Shown here: positions 8,920 through 17,842 of the stretch, one piece after another | Numbering within the stretch: the stretch's first letter is position 1 | Layout: each line of letters opens with the position of its first letter | Assembly: GCA_014762645.1 (NCBI GenBank) | Contig: JABURP010000023.1 | Coordinates: forward strand, 1-58,849 | Length of the DNA stretch: 58,849 nt | From: Crocinitomicaceae bacterium | GTDB taxonomy: Bacteria > Bacteroidota > Bacteroidia > Flavobacteriales_D > Crocinitomicaceae | Direction: 5' to 3' | Position numbers and translations under genes: made by a program | Notes under the pieces: generated by a model | Told to the model about the DNA's origin: nothing | Database searches by the model: none | The model's input: the letters and a program-made list of their open reading frames with translations, nothing else

Positions 8920-10680
8920 TTACTCAACTGGCGCCTTTACCGATAAGTGTAGTTCATCCAATTGCTCTTCATTCAAGGTGGACGGTGAATCAATCATCAC
9001 ATCTTTACCAGCATTGTTCTTAGGAAAAGCAATGTAATCACGGATAGATTCCGAACCTCCCATTGTTGCCACAAGTCGATCAAATCCGAAAGCAATTCCG
9101 CCGTGAGGAGGAGCTCCATATTCAAAAGCATTCATAAGAAAGCCAAATTGCTTCTTAGCTTCTTCTTCAGAAAAACCAAGAAGGTCAAACATTTTCGCTT
9201 GTAGTTGTTTATTGTGGATTCGAATAGAACCTCCGCCAAGCTCAACACCATTCATGGCTAAATCATATGCGTTTGCTCGAACTTTACCAGGATCAGTGTC
9301 AAGAAGCGCCATATCTTCTGATTTAGGAGATGTAAAAGGGTGATGCATGGCATGGTAGCGTTTTGTTTCTTCATCCCACTCTAAAAGCGGGAAATCTATA
9401 ACCCAAAGCGGTTTAAATTCGTTCGGGCTTCTTAGTCCAAGTTCATTGCCCATGTGCAAACGAAGCTCATTCATTTGCGAACGAACTGTATGAGTTTCAC
9501 CTGATAAAACGAGTAGTAAATCCCCCTTTTCTGCCTGGCACGCCTTAGCCCAATCAGCAAGGGCGTCCTGATCAAAAAATTTGTCAACCGAAGACTTATA
9601 AGTTCCGTCTTCGTTGCATTTACAATAAATCAGACCTTTGGCACCCACTTGTGGACGTTTTACCCAATCAACCAGGGCATCTAATTGTTTTCGGGTATAT
9701 CCGGCACAATCTTTTGCATTAATGGCCACAACCAGCTCTGCATTATCAAAAACACCAAAACCTTTTCCCTGTGCAACCGGGTTTAGGTTTACGAACTCCA
9801 TTCCAAACCGGATATCCGGTTTATCCGACCCGTATTTTTCCATAGCCTCAGCATACGTTATGCGGGGGAATTCGTAATCAAAAGAAACTCCTCTACACGT
9901 TTTGAATAAGTGTTTGATTAAGCCCTCAAAGGTGTTCAAAACATCTTCCTGCTCGACAAAAGCCATTTCACAGTCAATTTGTGTGAATTCTGGTTGTCGG
10001 TCTGCGCGAAGGTCTTCATCCCTAAAACATTTTACAATTTGGTAGTATCGGTCATAGCCAGACACCATTAACAATTGCTTAAATGTTTGGGGAGATTGTG
10101 GCAGTGCATAAAATTCACCCGGATGCATACGACTTGGCACCACAAAATCACGTGCACCTTCGGGAGTAGATTTAATCAAATACGGTGTTTCAACTTCAAC
10201 AAATCCTACTGAATCAAGGTATTTATGTGTTTCGTTTGACGCTTTATGTCTAAGTAGTAACTTCTCTTTTACCGGATTTCTTCTAAGATCAAGGTACCGA
10301 TACTTCATTCTTAACTCTTCGCCACCATCTGTTTCATTTTCTATTGTGAATGGTGGAACTTCAGATTTGTTCAAAACAACAACTTCCTGCGCCTTGATTT
10401 CAATTTCACCGGTAGGAATATTAGGGTTTTTCGAATGTCTTTCAGCCACAGTGCCGGTGATTTGAATGACAAACTCCCTTCCTAGATTCTTTAGCGCTTT
10501 CATGACACCCTCTGAAACATTATCTGCTTCTCCCACAACTTGCGTAATACCGTAACGATCACGGACATCCACCCAAATAAGGTTTCCCTTATCACGAATT
10601 GTTTGCACCCAGCCGGCAATTGTTACTGTTTCACCTGTATGTGAGGCATTGAGCTCTCCGCAAGTATGTGTTCTGTACAT
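8920..10680 (-). CDS. aspS: Aspartyl-tRNA synthetase
   Basis: A 586-residue class IIb aminoacyl-tRNA synthetase of normal bacterial AspRS length. The N-terminal OB-fold anticodon-binding domain (residues 1-~110) is followed by the catalytic core with the [12 protein letters not shown] segment, motif 2 ([19 protein letters not shown]) and motif 3 ([15 protein letters not shown]). The bacterial GAD insertion lies between about residues 290 and 410. AsnRS is also encoded in this window, so Asn-tRNA(Asn) can be made directly. The gene is divergent from tadA, 64 nt apart. Confidence 0.98.
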   Translation of the reverse strand: MYRTHTCGELNASHTGETVTIAGWVQTIRDKGNLIWVDVRDRYGITQVVGEADNVSEGVMKALKNLGREFVIQITGTVAERHSKNPNIPTGEIEIKAQEVVVLNKSEVPPFTIENETDGGEELRMKYRYLDLRRNPVKEKLLLRHKASNETHKYLDSVGFVEVETPYLIKSTPEGARDFVVPSRMHPGEFYALPQSPQTFKQLLMVSGYDRYYQIVKCFRDEDLRADRQPEFTQIDCEMAFVEQEDVLNTFEGLIKHLFKTCRGVSFDYEFPRITYAEAMEKYGSDKPDIRFGMEFVNLNPVAQGKGFGVFDNAELVVAINAKDCAGYTRKQLDALVDWVKRPQVGAKGLIYCKCNEDGTYKSSVDKFFDQDALADWAKACQAEKGDLLLVLSGETHTVRSQMNELRLHMGNELGLRSPNEFKPLWVIDFPLLEWDEETKRYHAMHHPFTSPKSEDMALLDTDPGKVRANAYDLAMNGVELGGGSIRIHNKQLQAKMFDLLGFSEEEAKKQFGFLMNAFEYGAPPHGGIAFGFDRLVATMGGSESIRDYIAFPKNNAGKDVMIDSPSTLNEEQLDELHLSVKAPVE

Positions 10681-10729
10681 GATCTGAAATTTGGGGGATA
10701 AAGTTAATCAACTTGTTTGATGGAATCGA

Positions 10730-10737
10730 TAAATTTG
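10730..10737 (+). promoter_or_regulatory. Bacteroidete -7 promoter element for tadA
   Basis: TAAATTTG matches TAnnTTTG perfectly and ends only 7 nt before the ATG at 10745. If it is used, the mRNA leader is almost absent. Confidence 0.5.
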
Positions 10738-10744
10738 TTCAAGA

Positions 10745-11191
10745 ATGATCGAGATATACACAGACGAATTTTTCATGAAGGAGGCCCTAAAGGAGGCAAA
10801 TCAAGCATTTGAAAAAGATGAGGTGCCGGTAGGCGCGGTTGTTGTCCTAAAAGATCAAATAATAGGTCGTGGACATAATCTCACCGAACAATTTAATGAT
10901 GTTACGGCACACGCAGAAATTCAGGCTATATCTGCAGCAGCAGAGTTTTTAGGAGCAAAATACCTGGTGGATTGTACGCTTTATGTCACACTTGAGCCCT
11001 GTGTTATGTGTGCCGGAGCACTGTATTGGTCACAAATTGGTAAAGTAGTATTTGGTGCAGCTGATGAAAAAAGAGGAGCAGGAAGATTTGAGGGACTTTA
11101 TCATCCCAAAACGGAAATTCAAAGCGGCCTAATGGAAAAGGAATCAAGCCAATTGGTGAGAGCGTTCTTTGAAACTAGAAGAAAAGAATAA
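10745..11191 (+). CDS. tadA: tRNA-specific adenosine deaminase (TadA-type nucleoside deaminase)
   Basis: A 148-residue zinc deaminase. The active-site signature H56-A-E58 and P-C86-V-M-C89 supplies the zinc ligands His56, Cys86 and Cys89 and the proton-shuttling Glu58. Length and the VPVGAVVV and GRGHNLTE segments fit TadA, which converts A34 to inosine in tRNA-Arg(ACG). A guanine deaminase-like role is the main alternative but fits less well. It is a single gene, divergent from aspS, with its own -7 element. Confidence 0.92.
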   Translation: MIEIYTDEFFMKEALKEANQAFEKDEVPVGAVVVLKDQIIGRGHNLTEQFNDVTAHAEIQAISAAAEFLGAKYLVDCTLYVTLEPCVMCAGALYWSQIGKVVFGAADEKRGAGRFEGLYHPKTEIQSGLMEKESSQLVRAFFETRRKE

Positions 11192-11212
11192 ACCAGTTGA
11201 CGAATAATCCAA

Positions 11213-12340
11213 TTAGTCAGTTGTAATTACAACCCTTTTGGTGATACGTCCTTCAGAACTCGTAATTACAATCACGTAAACACCTGACTTAAGCCCCTCA
11301 GATGATAGCGTTACTAATCCGTCTTGGCTGGATTGAGATGCAATAACCCTGCCTTCCGGCGTCAACAAACGAGCCGTATAATCTTTAGCGTAAGAAATAT
11401 AAATCAGATCATTGGTTGTAGTAACGAATGGTTTTTCTTCAGGATTACAGGTTATCGCCAACATCCGTAGTTCGCGTCGCTTACCATTAAAATCAGTTTG
11501 AGATAATCGGTAGTACCAAATTTTCGAATTACAGTTATTTCTATCATGGTCATAGTAAGCATAATCTATAGGTTCAGATGAGTTGCCGTTACCATTAATT
11601 GTTGCCACTTCAATATAATTTATACCATCACATGAGCGTTCAATTGTGAAATAGTCATTATTCACTTCCGACTTTGTGGTCCATTCAATAGTTGGTACAA
11701 TCTCGCATTCAATGTTGAATTTCGTAAGATCTACTTCCAAAAGCACTGGGCATATAACCTCAATTGTGGCTGCTCCACAAGCCGCGCCTGCATATCCATC
11801 TATATAAACATAAGCACACTCTCCATCTGCAATAGTTACACCTGTAAAGCTGAATCCATCTGCATTTCCATTAGGGTTACTTCCATATTCCTGATACTCT
11901 GGGTTCGAGCAGTCAATAGTGGTACTGTTAAAGGCAGAACCAACAAATACAGCTCCCTGAAGGTTACAATCATTATTTGTTTCGTCAACAACAAAGTCAT
12001 AGTCTTGCGTAATCCCAGAGGTATTACAGAACTCGTACCAGGTACCATTTTCAGTTGAAAAAGATACATCCTGGTCACCGTCACCATCAAGGTCTGACCC
12101 TGCATAACAACATTGGCCACATGAGCCAGCAGCAGAAGTAGGGTCACTTCCTGTAGTACCACTTGAACCGAGTGAAAAAGCATCAGGAGTATCACAAGAT
12201 AAGCTGGTTCCTCCTCCACCTCCACCACCAGGCATGGTAAATCCAACCAATGGAGAAATGAGGAGCAGAATAAAAAGCAGCGTAGATTCGAGATGAATCT
12301 TTGGCTTTAGTTGGTGTGTTATGGAATGGAGCTTATTCAT
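11213..12340 (-). CDS. T9SS type A-sorted secreted protein
   Basis: A 375-residue protein. The N-terminus has a long basic stretch and then a hydrophobic segment (about residues 20-35) read as a signal peptide, followed by a Gly7 run near residue 40. The central region is rich in Cys, Asp, Gly and Ser (DLDGDGDQDV), possibly calcium binding. About residues 200-290 look like a fibronectin-like segment common in T9SS cargo (IEWTTKSEVNNDYFTIERS, WYYRLSQTDFNGK). The last 70 residues form a type A sorting domain (ARLLTPEGRVI, LKSGVYVIVI, KRVVIT). Its start overlaps the end of the upstream small secreted-protein gene by 8 nt, so the two are translationally linked. Function unknown. Confidence 0.85.
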   Translation of the reverse strand: MNKLHSITHQLKPKIHLESTLLFILLLISPLVGFTMPGGGGGGGTSLSCDTPDAFSLGSSGTTGSDPTSAAGSCGQCCYAGSDLDGDGDQDVSFSTENGTWYEFCNTSGITQDYDFVVDETNNDCNLQGAVFVGSAFNSTTIDCSNPEYQEYGSNPNGNADGFSFTGVTIADGECAYVYIDGYAGAACGAATIEVICPVLLEVDLTKFNIECEIVPTIEWTTKSEVNNDYFTIERSCDGINYIEVATINGNGNSSEPIDYAYYDHDRNNCNSKIWYYRLSQTDFNGKRRELRMLAITCNPEEKPFVTTTNDLIYISYAKDYTARLLTPEGRVIASQSSQDGLVTLSSEGLKSGVYVIVITSSEGRITKRVVITTD

Positions 12341-12680
12341 TGGGTAGAGTTTCGTTCGGAGTCAATTCAATATACAGGTCTATGAGGTCTAGAATACTTA
12401 AGGTCTGATCAAAATATGATCCTTCGGTATTTGTAATAGCAAGACGTGTGTAATCTCGTTTGAGTTGTGTAGTAAAGAATGCTTCAATAGCAGTTTTTAC
12501 ATCCGGGTATTGTGCATGTGCATTAGAAACATCAGTTGTGAACTCTACACTTCGGTGATCATCTAATCTTAGATCATATTGATCAACAATTTCTTGTTGT
12601 CTGGCTGTAAGTTCTTGAGCATGAACGCTAAATACGCCCGTTAAAAATAAAAGAGCCAATAATGAAATGACTTTTTTCAT
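12333..12680 (-). CDS. Small secreted protein of unknown function
   Basis: A 115-residue protein starting at the ATG at 12680. A longer reading from 12737 adds 19 residues ahead of an obvious signal peptide and is less likely. The signal peptide (MKKVISLLALLFLTGVFSVHAQ) precedes a mature region of about 93 residues that is acidic and probably helical, with one TRLAITNTEG strand. I do not recognise a family. It overlaps the start of the following T9SS gene by 8 nt and probably acts with it. Confidence 0.75.
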   Translation of the reverse strand: MKKVISLLALLFLTGVFSVHAQELTARQQEIVDQYDLRLDDHRSVEFTTDVSNAHAQYPDVKTAIEAFFTTQLKRDYTRLAITNTEGSYFDQTLSILDLIDLYIELTPNETLPNE

Positions 12681-13050
12681 GATGTTTTTGTTTTCCAAGT
12701 AAGTAATTCGCCTGTAAATTAACAGGTTATCAAACAAATATATGTAAAAACGAAGAAAAAACTAAGGAAATAGCGGACTCATTTTAGAGTAGTGAGAAAC
12801 ACAAGATGTGATTTATATAAAGAAACCCCATTAAATACGATAGAATTTTAACAGTTCTAAAAGGATTAAAATTAAGACGTATCAAGGATGATCAAAAGGG
12901 TTAACCTTCATTAACAAAGTTGACTTTCATCAGATATGAGAATAGTTTCAATGGCTAAATTTGAATTAAATCATTAATATCATGGATTATATAGATTTTA
13001 TAGAGTGTAACAGCTTTTGAAATCTCCAACTAACTTTTAAATTAAACTAT
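12681..13050. other. 370-nt intergenic region with a weak candidate promoter
   Basis: This AT-rich gap separates two divergent secreted-protein units. No open frame, tRNA or hairpin stands out. The best promoter-like pair on the plus strand is TTG at 12920-12922 and TAGTTTCA at 12943-12950, 20 nt apart, which resembles a degenerate -33/-7 pair. It would give the gene at 13051 a leader of about 95 nt. Confidence 0.3.
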
Positions 13051-14907
13051 ATGAAAAGAAAATTACTTCTTATTGGGATCGCCTTACTTTCTGCCACTTT
13101 TGGTATAAGTCAAACGTATACGTTTACTTCAGCTGGTGCAGTAGGAGAGAACGGTCCAACACAAACTGATGTCAATACTGCATACACATCAACAACACTT
13201 GATGGAGCAGTGACAGTTACTACCCAGGGAATTCAGGAATGGACCGTTCCTGCAAATGGGGTATATCAAATACAAGCCGTCGGTGCATCTGGAGGAAACT
13301 CTAACTGGTCGGGAACGGTATTTGGCGGTTCGGGAGCTGATCTTCAGGGAGAGTTTAATCTGACAGCGGGACAAGTATTGTTAATCGCCGTAGGACAACA
13401 GGGAGAAACTGATGCTATCGGAGGAGGTGGTGGAGGAACTTACGTAGTTACTGGTACTACTCCGCTAATTGTTGCCGGGGGTGGCGGAGGAGCTTCTTCT
13501 GACAATCCGGGACTATCCGCTGTTTCAGGAAATGACGGTACAACAGATACATATGCAATTATTGCTGGAGGAACTGGTGGAAACGGTGGAAATGCGTGTA
13601 TGACCAACCAAAACAATGGCGGCGGCGGCGGCGGTTTCTACACGGACGGAGCAACGCCTAACACTGGTGGAACCAACAACAACGGGTTTGGTGGTCTTAG
13701 TTTTATGAATGGTTGCGTTGGTGGCCAGCCGGGAAGAATGGATGGTGCATGCTTTAACGATCCTTATGGAGGTTTTGGTGGCGGTGGTTCAGGAACCTGT
13801 AATACTGTCGGCGGCGGCGGTGGCGGTGGCTACTCAGGTGGTGCCGGTGGTCCGCACATTGGAAACTGTGGTGTTTCACTTCGTTCCGGTGGCGGCGGCG
13901 GTGGGTCCTATAATTCCGGAACTAACCCAGTTTTTAACGGAGCCACAAACACAGGTGACGGAACTGTAGTGATTACTATGCTTTGTACACCAGGCACTAT
14001 TACACCAGATGTTGCAACTTTACCAACAGTTACAGCAGAATGTACATCAACTCCGGTTGCGCCAACAGCTTCAGATGATTGTGGTGGTACAATAACCGGA
14101 ACACCAGATGTTACTTTTCCTATAACAACTTTTGGAACAACTACAGTAACGTGGACCTATGATGCTGGTGGAGGTTTAACTTCAACGCAAACGCAGGATA
14201 TTGAAATTATCGATACTACTGCTGCAGTGCCAGATACCAATTCATTACCAGATGTAACAGGAAATTGTGAAATAACATCTATTCCTGCTCCAACAGCTAC
14301 CGATAACTGTGTGGGCAGCATTACTGGAACACCAGATGTTACCTTCCCTATAACTACATCCGGAACTACAGTTGTGACCTGGACATTTGACGACGGAAAT
14401 GGTAATACATCAACCATTACTCAGAATGCAATTGTTGATGGAGTAGATGCATCTGTATCATTGACCGGGGCAACACTAACTGCATTACAAGACAGTGCAA
14501 CTTACCAGTGGCTAGATTGTGATAATAGTTATGCGCCTATTGGAGGACAAACGAATCAGTCTTTTACGCCTACGCAAATAACAGGAACATACGCCGTTGA
14601 GGTAACATACAATGGATGTGTGGATACATCCATCTGTTATTTAGTAGATTATTCATCTGTAGGTGAGATCGGTAATATTGATGTGAAGATTTATCCAAAC
14701 CCATCTACTGATGGTGTGTTTAATATTAATACTTCAGAAGTTATCGAGTCAATTCAGTTGTTTGATATGACTGGAAGAAGCGTGAGTGCTAACATCAATT
14801 TAAGTGAAGGAATTGTTGATGGATCATTGCTTGAATCCGGAAAATATATTATTCAAATGAAAATTGGTGAAACGGTTGTTATCAAACACGTGGTGATTGC
14901 GCACTAA
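13051..14907 (+). CDS. Glycine-rich secreted protein with HYR-like domains and T9SS sorting domain
   Basis: A 618-residue protein. A signal peptide (residues 1-20) is followed by a glycine-rich domain to about residue 310 with four separate poly-Gly tracts, resembling glycine-rich beta-domain proteins with the GIQEWTVPANGVYQIQAVGASGG opening. Two tandem HYR-like modules of about 75 residues follow (TFGTTTVTWTYDAGGG; TSGTTVVTWTFDDGNGN). Then comes a Cys-containing Ig-like module (YQWLDCDNSY, CVDTSICYLVD) that is also present in the protein at 22616, and a type A T9SS sorting domain (IYPNPSTDGVF, SIQLFDMTGRSV, ESGKYIIQM). It is likely a cell-surface or extracellular adhesive protein. A strong terminator follows 35 nt after the stop. 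Confidence 0.88.
   Translation: MKRKLLLIGIALLSATFGISQTYTFTSAGAVGENGPTQTDVNTAYTSTTLDGAVTVTTQGIQEWTVPANGVYQIQAVGASGGNSNWSGTVFGGSGADLQGEFNLTAGQVLLIAVGQQGETDAIGGGGGGTYVVTGTTPLIVAGGGGGASSDNPGLSAVSGNDGTTDTYAIIAGGTGGNGGNACMTNQNNGGGGGGFYTDGATPNTGGTNNNGFGGLSFMNGCVGGQPGRMDGACFNDPYGGFGGGGSGTCNTVGGGGGGGYSGGAGGPHIGNCGVSLRSGGGGGGSYNSGTNPVFNGATNTGDGTVVITMLCTPGTITPDVATLPTVTAECTSTPVAPTASDDCGGTITGTPDVTFPITTFGTTTVTWTYDAGGGLTSTQTQDIEIIDTTAAVPDTNSLPDVTGNCEITSIPAPTATDNCVGSITGTPDVTFPITTSGTTVVTWTFDDGNGNTSTITQNAIVDGVDASVSLTGATLTALQDSATYQWLDCDNSYAPIGGQTNQSFTPTQITGTYAVEVTYNGCVDTSICYLVDYSSVGEIGNIDVKIYPNPSTDGVFNINTSEVIESIQLFDMTGRSVSANINLSEGIVDGSLLESGKYIIQMKIGETVVIKHVVIAH
13618..13830 (+). repeat. GGN trinucleotide tracts encoding poly-glycine
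   Basis: Within the glycine-rich domain, six consecutive Gly codons lie at 13618-13635 (five GGC, then GGT) and seven at 13810-13830. Shorter tracts lie at about 13421-13438 and 13891-13905. GGC runs stand out from the AT-rich surroundings and are prone to in-frame slippage. Confidence 0.7.
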
Positions 14908-14941
14908 ATAATATATTGAATAAAATATAATTAAAAAAAAA

Positions 14942-14967
14942 GGCCACCCGTCTCGGGTGGCCTTTTT
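14942..14967. terminator. Intrinsic terminator, probably bidirectional
   Basis: A perfect 9-bp stem, GGCCACCCG/CGGGTGGCC, with a TCT loop lies at 14942-14962. It is followed by five T on the plus strand and preceded by a run of A (14934-14941). It sits between the convergent ends of the glycine-rich gene and lysS, so it can stop transcription from both sides. Confidence 0.9.
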
Positions 14968-14988
14968 CAGTTTGTAAACGTCATTAAG

Positions 14989-16701
14989 TTATTCAACAAG
15001 GTCAACGATTAAAGCATCATCCGTTTTTGTGACCTTTGTCAAGCCCAATTTTCCGAGTGCTTTAATCCCCTTGTCCCACTTTTTATTACTAAGTCCTGTA
15101 CGCTCTTTGAGCTCATCCAATGCCATAGATTTTTCTTTGGAAATAATATCAAAGATGACCTTTTCATTGTCATTCAATTCTACTTTCTTCTCACCAAACT
15201 TCTCCGGTTTCATTTGCGGGAAGAATAATACTTCCTGGATAGATTGGTTGTTTGTTAAAAACATTACGAGTCTATCAATACCAATTCCCAAACCGGAAGT
15301 TGGTGGCATTCCATATTCCAGCGCCCTTAGAAAATCATAATCAATAAACTGAGAGGCTTCATCATCTCCTCTTTCTGCGAGTTTCAACTGCTCTTCAAAA
15401 CGCTCTCTTTGATCAATAGGATCATTAAGCTCTGAATAAGCATTGGCAATTTCTTTACCGCAAACCATTAACTCAAAACGCTCCGTTAATGAAGAATCTT
15501 CCCTGTGCTCTTTACACAACGGAGACATCTCTTTTGGATAGTCTATAATAAACGTAGGCTGGATGTAATTGCCCTCACACTTTTCACCAAAAATCTCATC
15601 AATTAATTTTCCTCTTCCCATGGTGTCGTCAACTTCTATTCCGTTACTCTCGCACCAACCCCTTAAATGTTCTTCTGATTTTCCTTCAATATCAAAACCG
15701 GTAAACTCTAAAATAGATTCGCGCATGGTCACCCTTGGGTAAGGGGCTTTGAAATCAATATTGTGTTCACCAAATGTTGCTTTCGTAGTTCCGTTCACCG
15801 CTTGTGCCGTATGCTCTAACAGCTGTTCGGTGAACTCCATCATCCAGTTGTAATCTTTGTAGGCCACATAAATCTCCATGGCGGTAAATTCCGGATTATG
15901 GGTTCGGTCCATGCCTTCATTCCTGAAGTTCTTGGAAAATTCATAAACTCCTTCAAACCCACCAACAATCAAACGCTTTAAATAAAGTTCATTAGCTATT
16001 CGCATATAAAGGGGAATATCCAATGCGTTGTGGTGTGTTTTAAAAGGACGGGCAGCTGCACCTCCTGCGATCGGCTGTAAAATGGGTGTTTCAACCTCTA
16101 TGTATTCGCGCGCGTTGAAAAACTCTCGCATGGCGTTGAACAATTTTGTTCGCTTGATAAAGATTTCTTTTACGTGTGGGTTTACCACTAAATCAGCATA
16201 CCGTTGACGATAGCGCAGCTCAGGATTTGTAAAGGCGTCATGCACATTTCCTTCAGCGTCTGTTTTTGGTAATGGAAGGGGTTTTAACGATTTGCTCAGC
16301 ATAGTAAAGGCATGAACACGAACTGTTATTTCTCCCATCTGAGTTTTGAATAATTCGCCCTCAATACCTATAAAATCTCCAAGATCAAGTAATTTTTTGA
16401 ATACCTCATTATACAGAGTTTTGTCCTCATCCGGACAGATTTCATCTCTGTTAAAGTATACCTGAATACGACCCTTTGAATCCAGAATTTCGCCAAAAGA
16501 TGCTTTACCCTGAATCTTTTTTCGCATTATCCTACCGGCAATCACAACCTTTTTGCCTTCTTCATAATTTTCTTTGATATCAGAAGAATAATGATCAACC
16601 GGATACAGTGCAGCTGGATATGGTTCAATACCTAAATCGCGCAGCCGGTTAAGTGCTTCTCGGCGCTGGACCTCTTGCTCGGAAAGTTCTGATGTACTCA
16701 T
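14989..16701 (-). CDS. lysS: Lysyl-tRNA synthetase, class II
   Basis: A 570-residue class IIb LysRS. An N-terminal OB-fold (about residues 50-160) precedes the catalytic domain with motif 2 (FRNEGMDRTHNPEFTAMEIY) and motif 3 (GLGIGIDRLVMFLTN). Compared with the roughly 500-residue enzymes of proteobacteria it has a C-terminal extension of about 65 residues (MALDELKERTGLSNKKWDKG) that resembles a small winged-helix module; to my knowledge such extensions are usual in Bacteroidota LysRS. It is divergent from the phosphosugar isomerase gene. A perfect -7 element lies 45 nt upstream. Confidence 0.97.
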   Translation of the reverse strand: MSTSELSEQEVQRREALNRLRDLGIEPYPAALYPVDHYSSDIKENYEEGKKVVIAGRIMRKKIQGKASFGEILDSKGRIQVYFNRDEICPDEDKTLYNEVFKKLLDLGDFIGIEGELFKTQMGEITVRVHAFTMLSKSLKPLPLPKTDAEGNVHDAFTNPELRYRQRYADLVVNPHVKEIFIKRTKLFNAMREFFNAREYIEVETPILQPIAGGAAARPFKTHHNALDIPLYMRIANELYLKRLIVGGFEGVYEFSKNFRNEGMDRTHNPEFTAMEIYVAYKDYNWMMEFTEQLLEHTAQAVNGTTKATFGEHNIDFKAPYPRVTMRESILEFTGFDIEGKSEEHLRGWCESNGIEVDDTMGRGKLIDEIFGEKCEGNYIQPTFIIDYPKEMSPLCKEHREDSSLTERFELMVCGKEIANAYSELNDPIDQRERFEEQLKLAERGDDEASQFIDYDFLRALEYGMPPTSGLGIGIDRLVMFLTNNQSIQEVLFFPQMKPEKFGEKKVELNDNEKVIFDIISKEKSMALDELKERTGLSNKKWDKGIKALGKLGLTKVTKTDDALIVDLVE

Positions 16702-16746
16702 AAGTCGTTTATTTCAAACAATGCAACAGCATTGAAAGATGGAGCA

Positions 16747-16754
16747 CAAAGATA
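16747..16754 (-). promoter_or_regulatory. Bacteroidete -7 promoter element for lysS
   Basis: The minus strand reads TATCTTTG, a perfect TAnnTTTG match, 45 nt upstream of the lysS ATG at 16701. Confidence 0.45.
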
Positions 16755-16855
16755 AAGCTTCTCTTTCTCCCTGCGTAAATTGCTGCTGTTTTTTAACGGT
16801 TATTCCAACATTTTCGGCTAATTTCACGTTGTTTTTGCACCATCACTTTTATAAA

Positions 16856-17839
16856 ATGAAGGATTTAATAGCCGGGATCAATGATCAAATAAAAGAAGCC
16901 GTTTCTATTGGAGAAGCTGTTTCTTTCAATGCTACTGATAAAAAAATCAGTAACATCTTAGTTTGCGGACTGGGTGGATCTGGTATTGGTGGGGTTATTG
17001 TATCACAATTATTGAAAGACGAGTTGTGCGTTCCTTTTGTTTGCGTAAATGATTACAATATTCCGGCCTTTGTTAATGAGAACACACTTGTAATTGGTTC
17101 TTCCTATTCTGGGAACACAGAAGAAACAATAGCAACTGTAGAGGAAAGTAAGCAAAGAGGTGCAGAAATATGTATTATAACATCTGGTGGAGAGCTTGGT
17201 AATATGGCAAAAACACATGGTTGGAATCACGCAATCGTACCGGGAGGTGAGCAACCAAGAGCCATGTTAGCATATTCTATTATCCAACAGCTATATATGC
17301 TGTATAATTATGGGTTAATTTCGGATAAACACATTAAAGACCTTTCAAAAGTGCCACCGCTAATCGATCAGCATGAGCTTGAGATACAAAAAGAGGCAAA
17401 TAAGGTGGCGGAAACACTCCACGGAAATGTGCCTGTAATATATGCTGATTCTGCATTTGGAGGTGTAGCAACACGTGTAAAACAGCAGATTAATGAAAAC
17501 AGTAAAGAGCTTTGTTGGGATCATGTTCTTCCTGAAATGACGCACAATGAACTAGTTGGATGGGCTGGAGGTAAACCGATCATAGCTCCGGTTTATCTGG
17601 CAACAGACTATGATCATCCCAGAACAACTCACCGCTGGAATATTTCAAAAGAAGTAATCTCGAAATATTCACCCAATATCAGTGAGATACGGGCTAAAGG
17701 AACAACTAGAATAGAACAGGTATTTTATCTTATTCACATCACAGACTGGGTGTCCTATTATTTATCAGAGTTAAAAGGGGTAGACCCTGTAGAAGTTGAA
17801 GTGATCGCCTATCTAAAAGGAGAAATGGCCAAGCGGTAA
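16856..17839 (+). CDS. Bifunctional phosphoglucose/phosphomannose isomerase family protein
   Basis: A 327-residue protein starting at the ATG at 16856; a longer frame from 16739 adds 39 residues unlike the family. The N-terminal SIS domain has the CGLGGSGIGG phosphosugar loop and GSSYSGNTEET. The C-terminal domain carries the acid-base region LPEMTHNELVGWAGG and a late VDPVEVEVIAYLKGEM segment, matching the archaeal/bacterial dual-specificity PGI/PMI family that interconverts Glc-6-P, Man-6-P and Fru-6-P. A near-consensus -7 element (TGTTTTTG, 16830-16837) precedes the chosen start. The gene ends 3 nt from the convergent peroxidase gene. Confidence 0.88.
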   Translation: MKDLIAGINDQIKEAVSIGEAVSFNATDKKISNILVCGLGGSGIGGVIVSQLLKDELCVPFVCVNDYNIPAFVNENTLVIGSSYSGNTEETIATVEESKQRGAEICIITSGGELGNMAKTHGWNHAIVPGGEQPRAMLAYSIIQQLYMLYNYGLISDKHIKDLSKVPPLIDQHELEIQKEANKVAETLHGNVPVIYADSAFGGVATRVKQQINENSKELCWDHVLPEMTHNELVGWAGGKPIIAPVYLATDYDHPRTTHRWNISKEVISKYSPNISEIRAKGTTRIEQVFYLIHITDWVSYYLSELKGVDPVEVEVIAYLKGEMAKR

Positions 17840-17842
17840 AGG

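Noticed and set aside
11836-12246. A 136-codon minus-strand frame inside the T9SS gene at 11213
   Set aside because: It is an alternative frame of a gene with a clear signal peptide and sorting domain; its translation is low-complexity Val/Leu-rich.
14989-15185. LysRS C-terminal extension as a novel fusion
   Set aside because: To my knowledge a similar small C-terminal domain is usual in Bacteroidota LysRS, so it is not a special feature of this genome.
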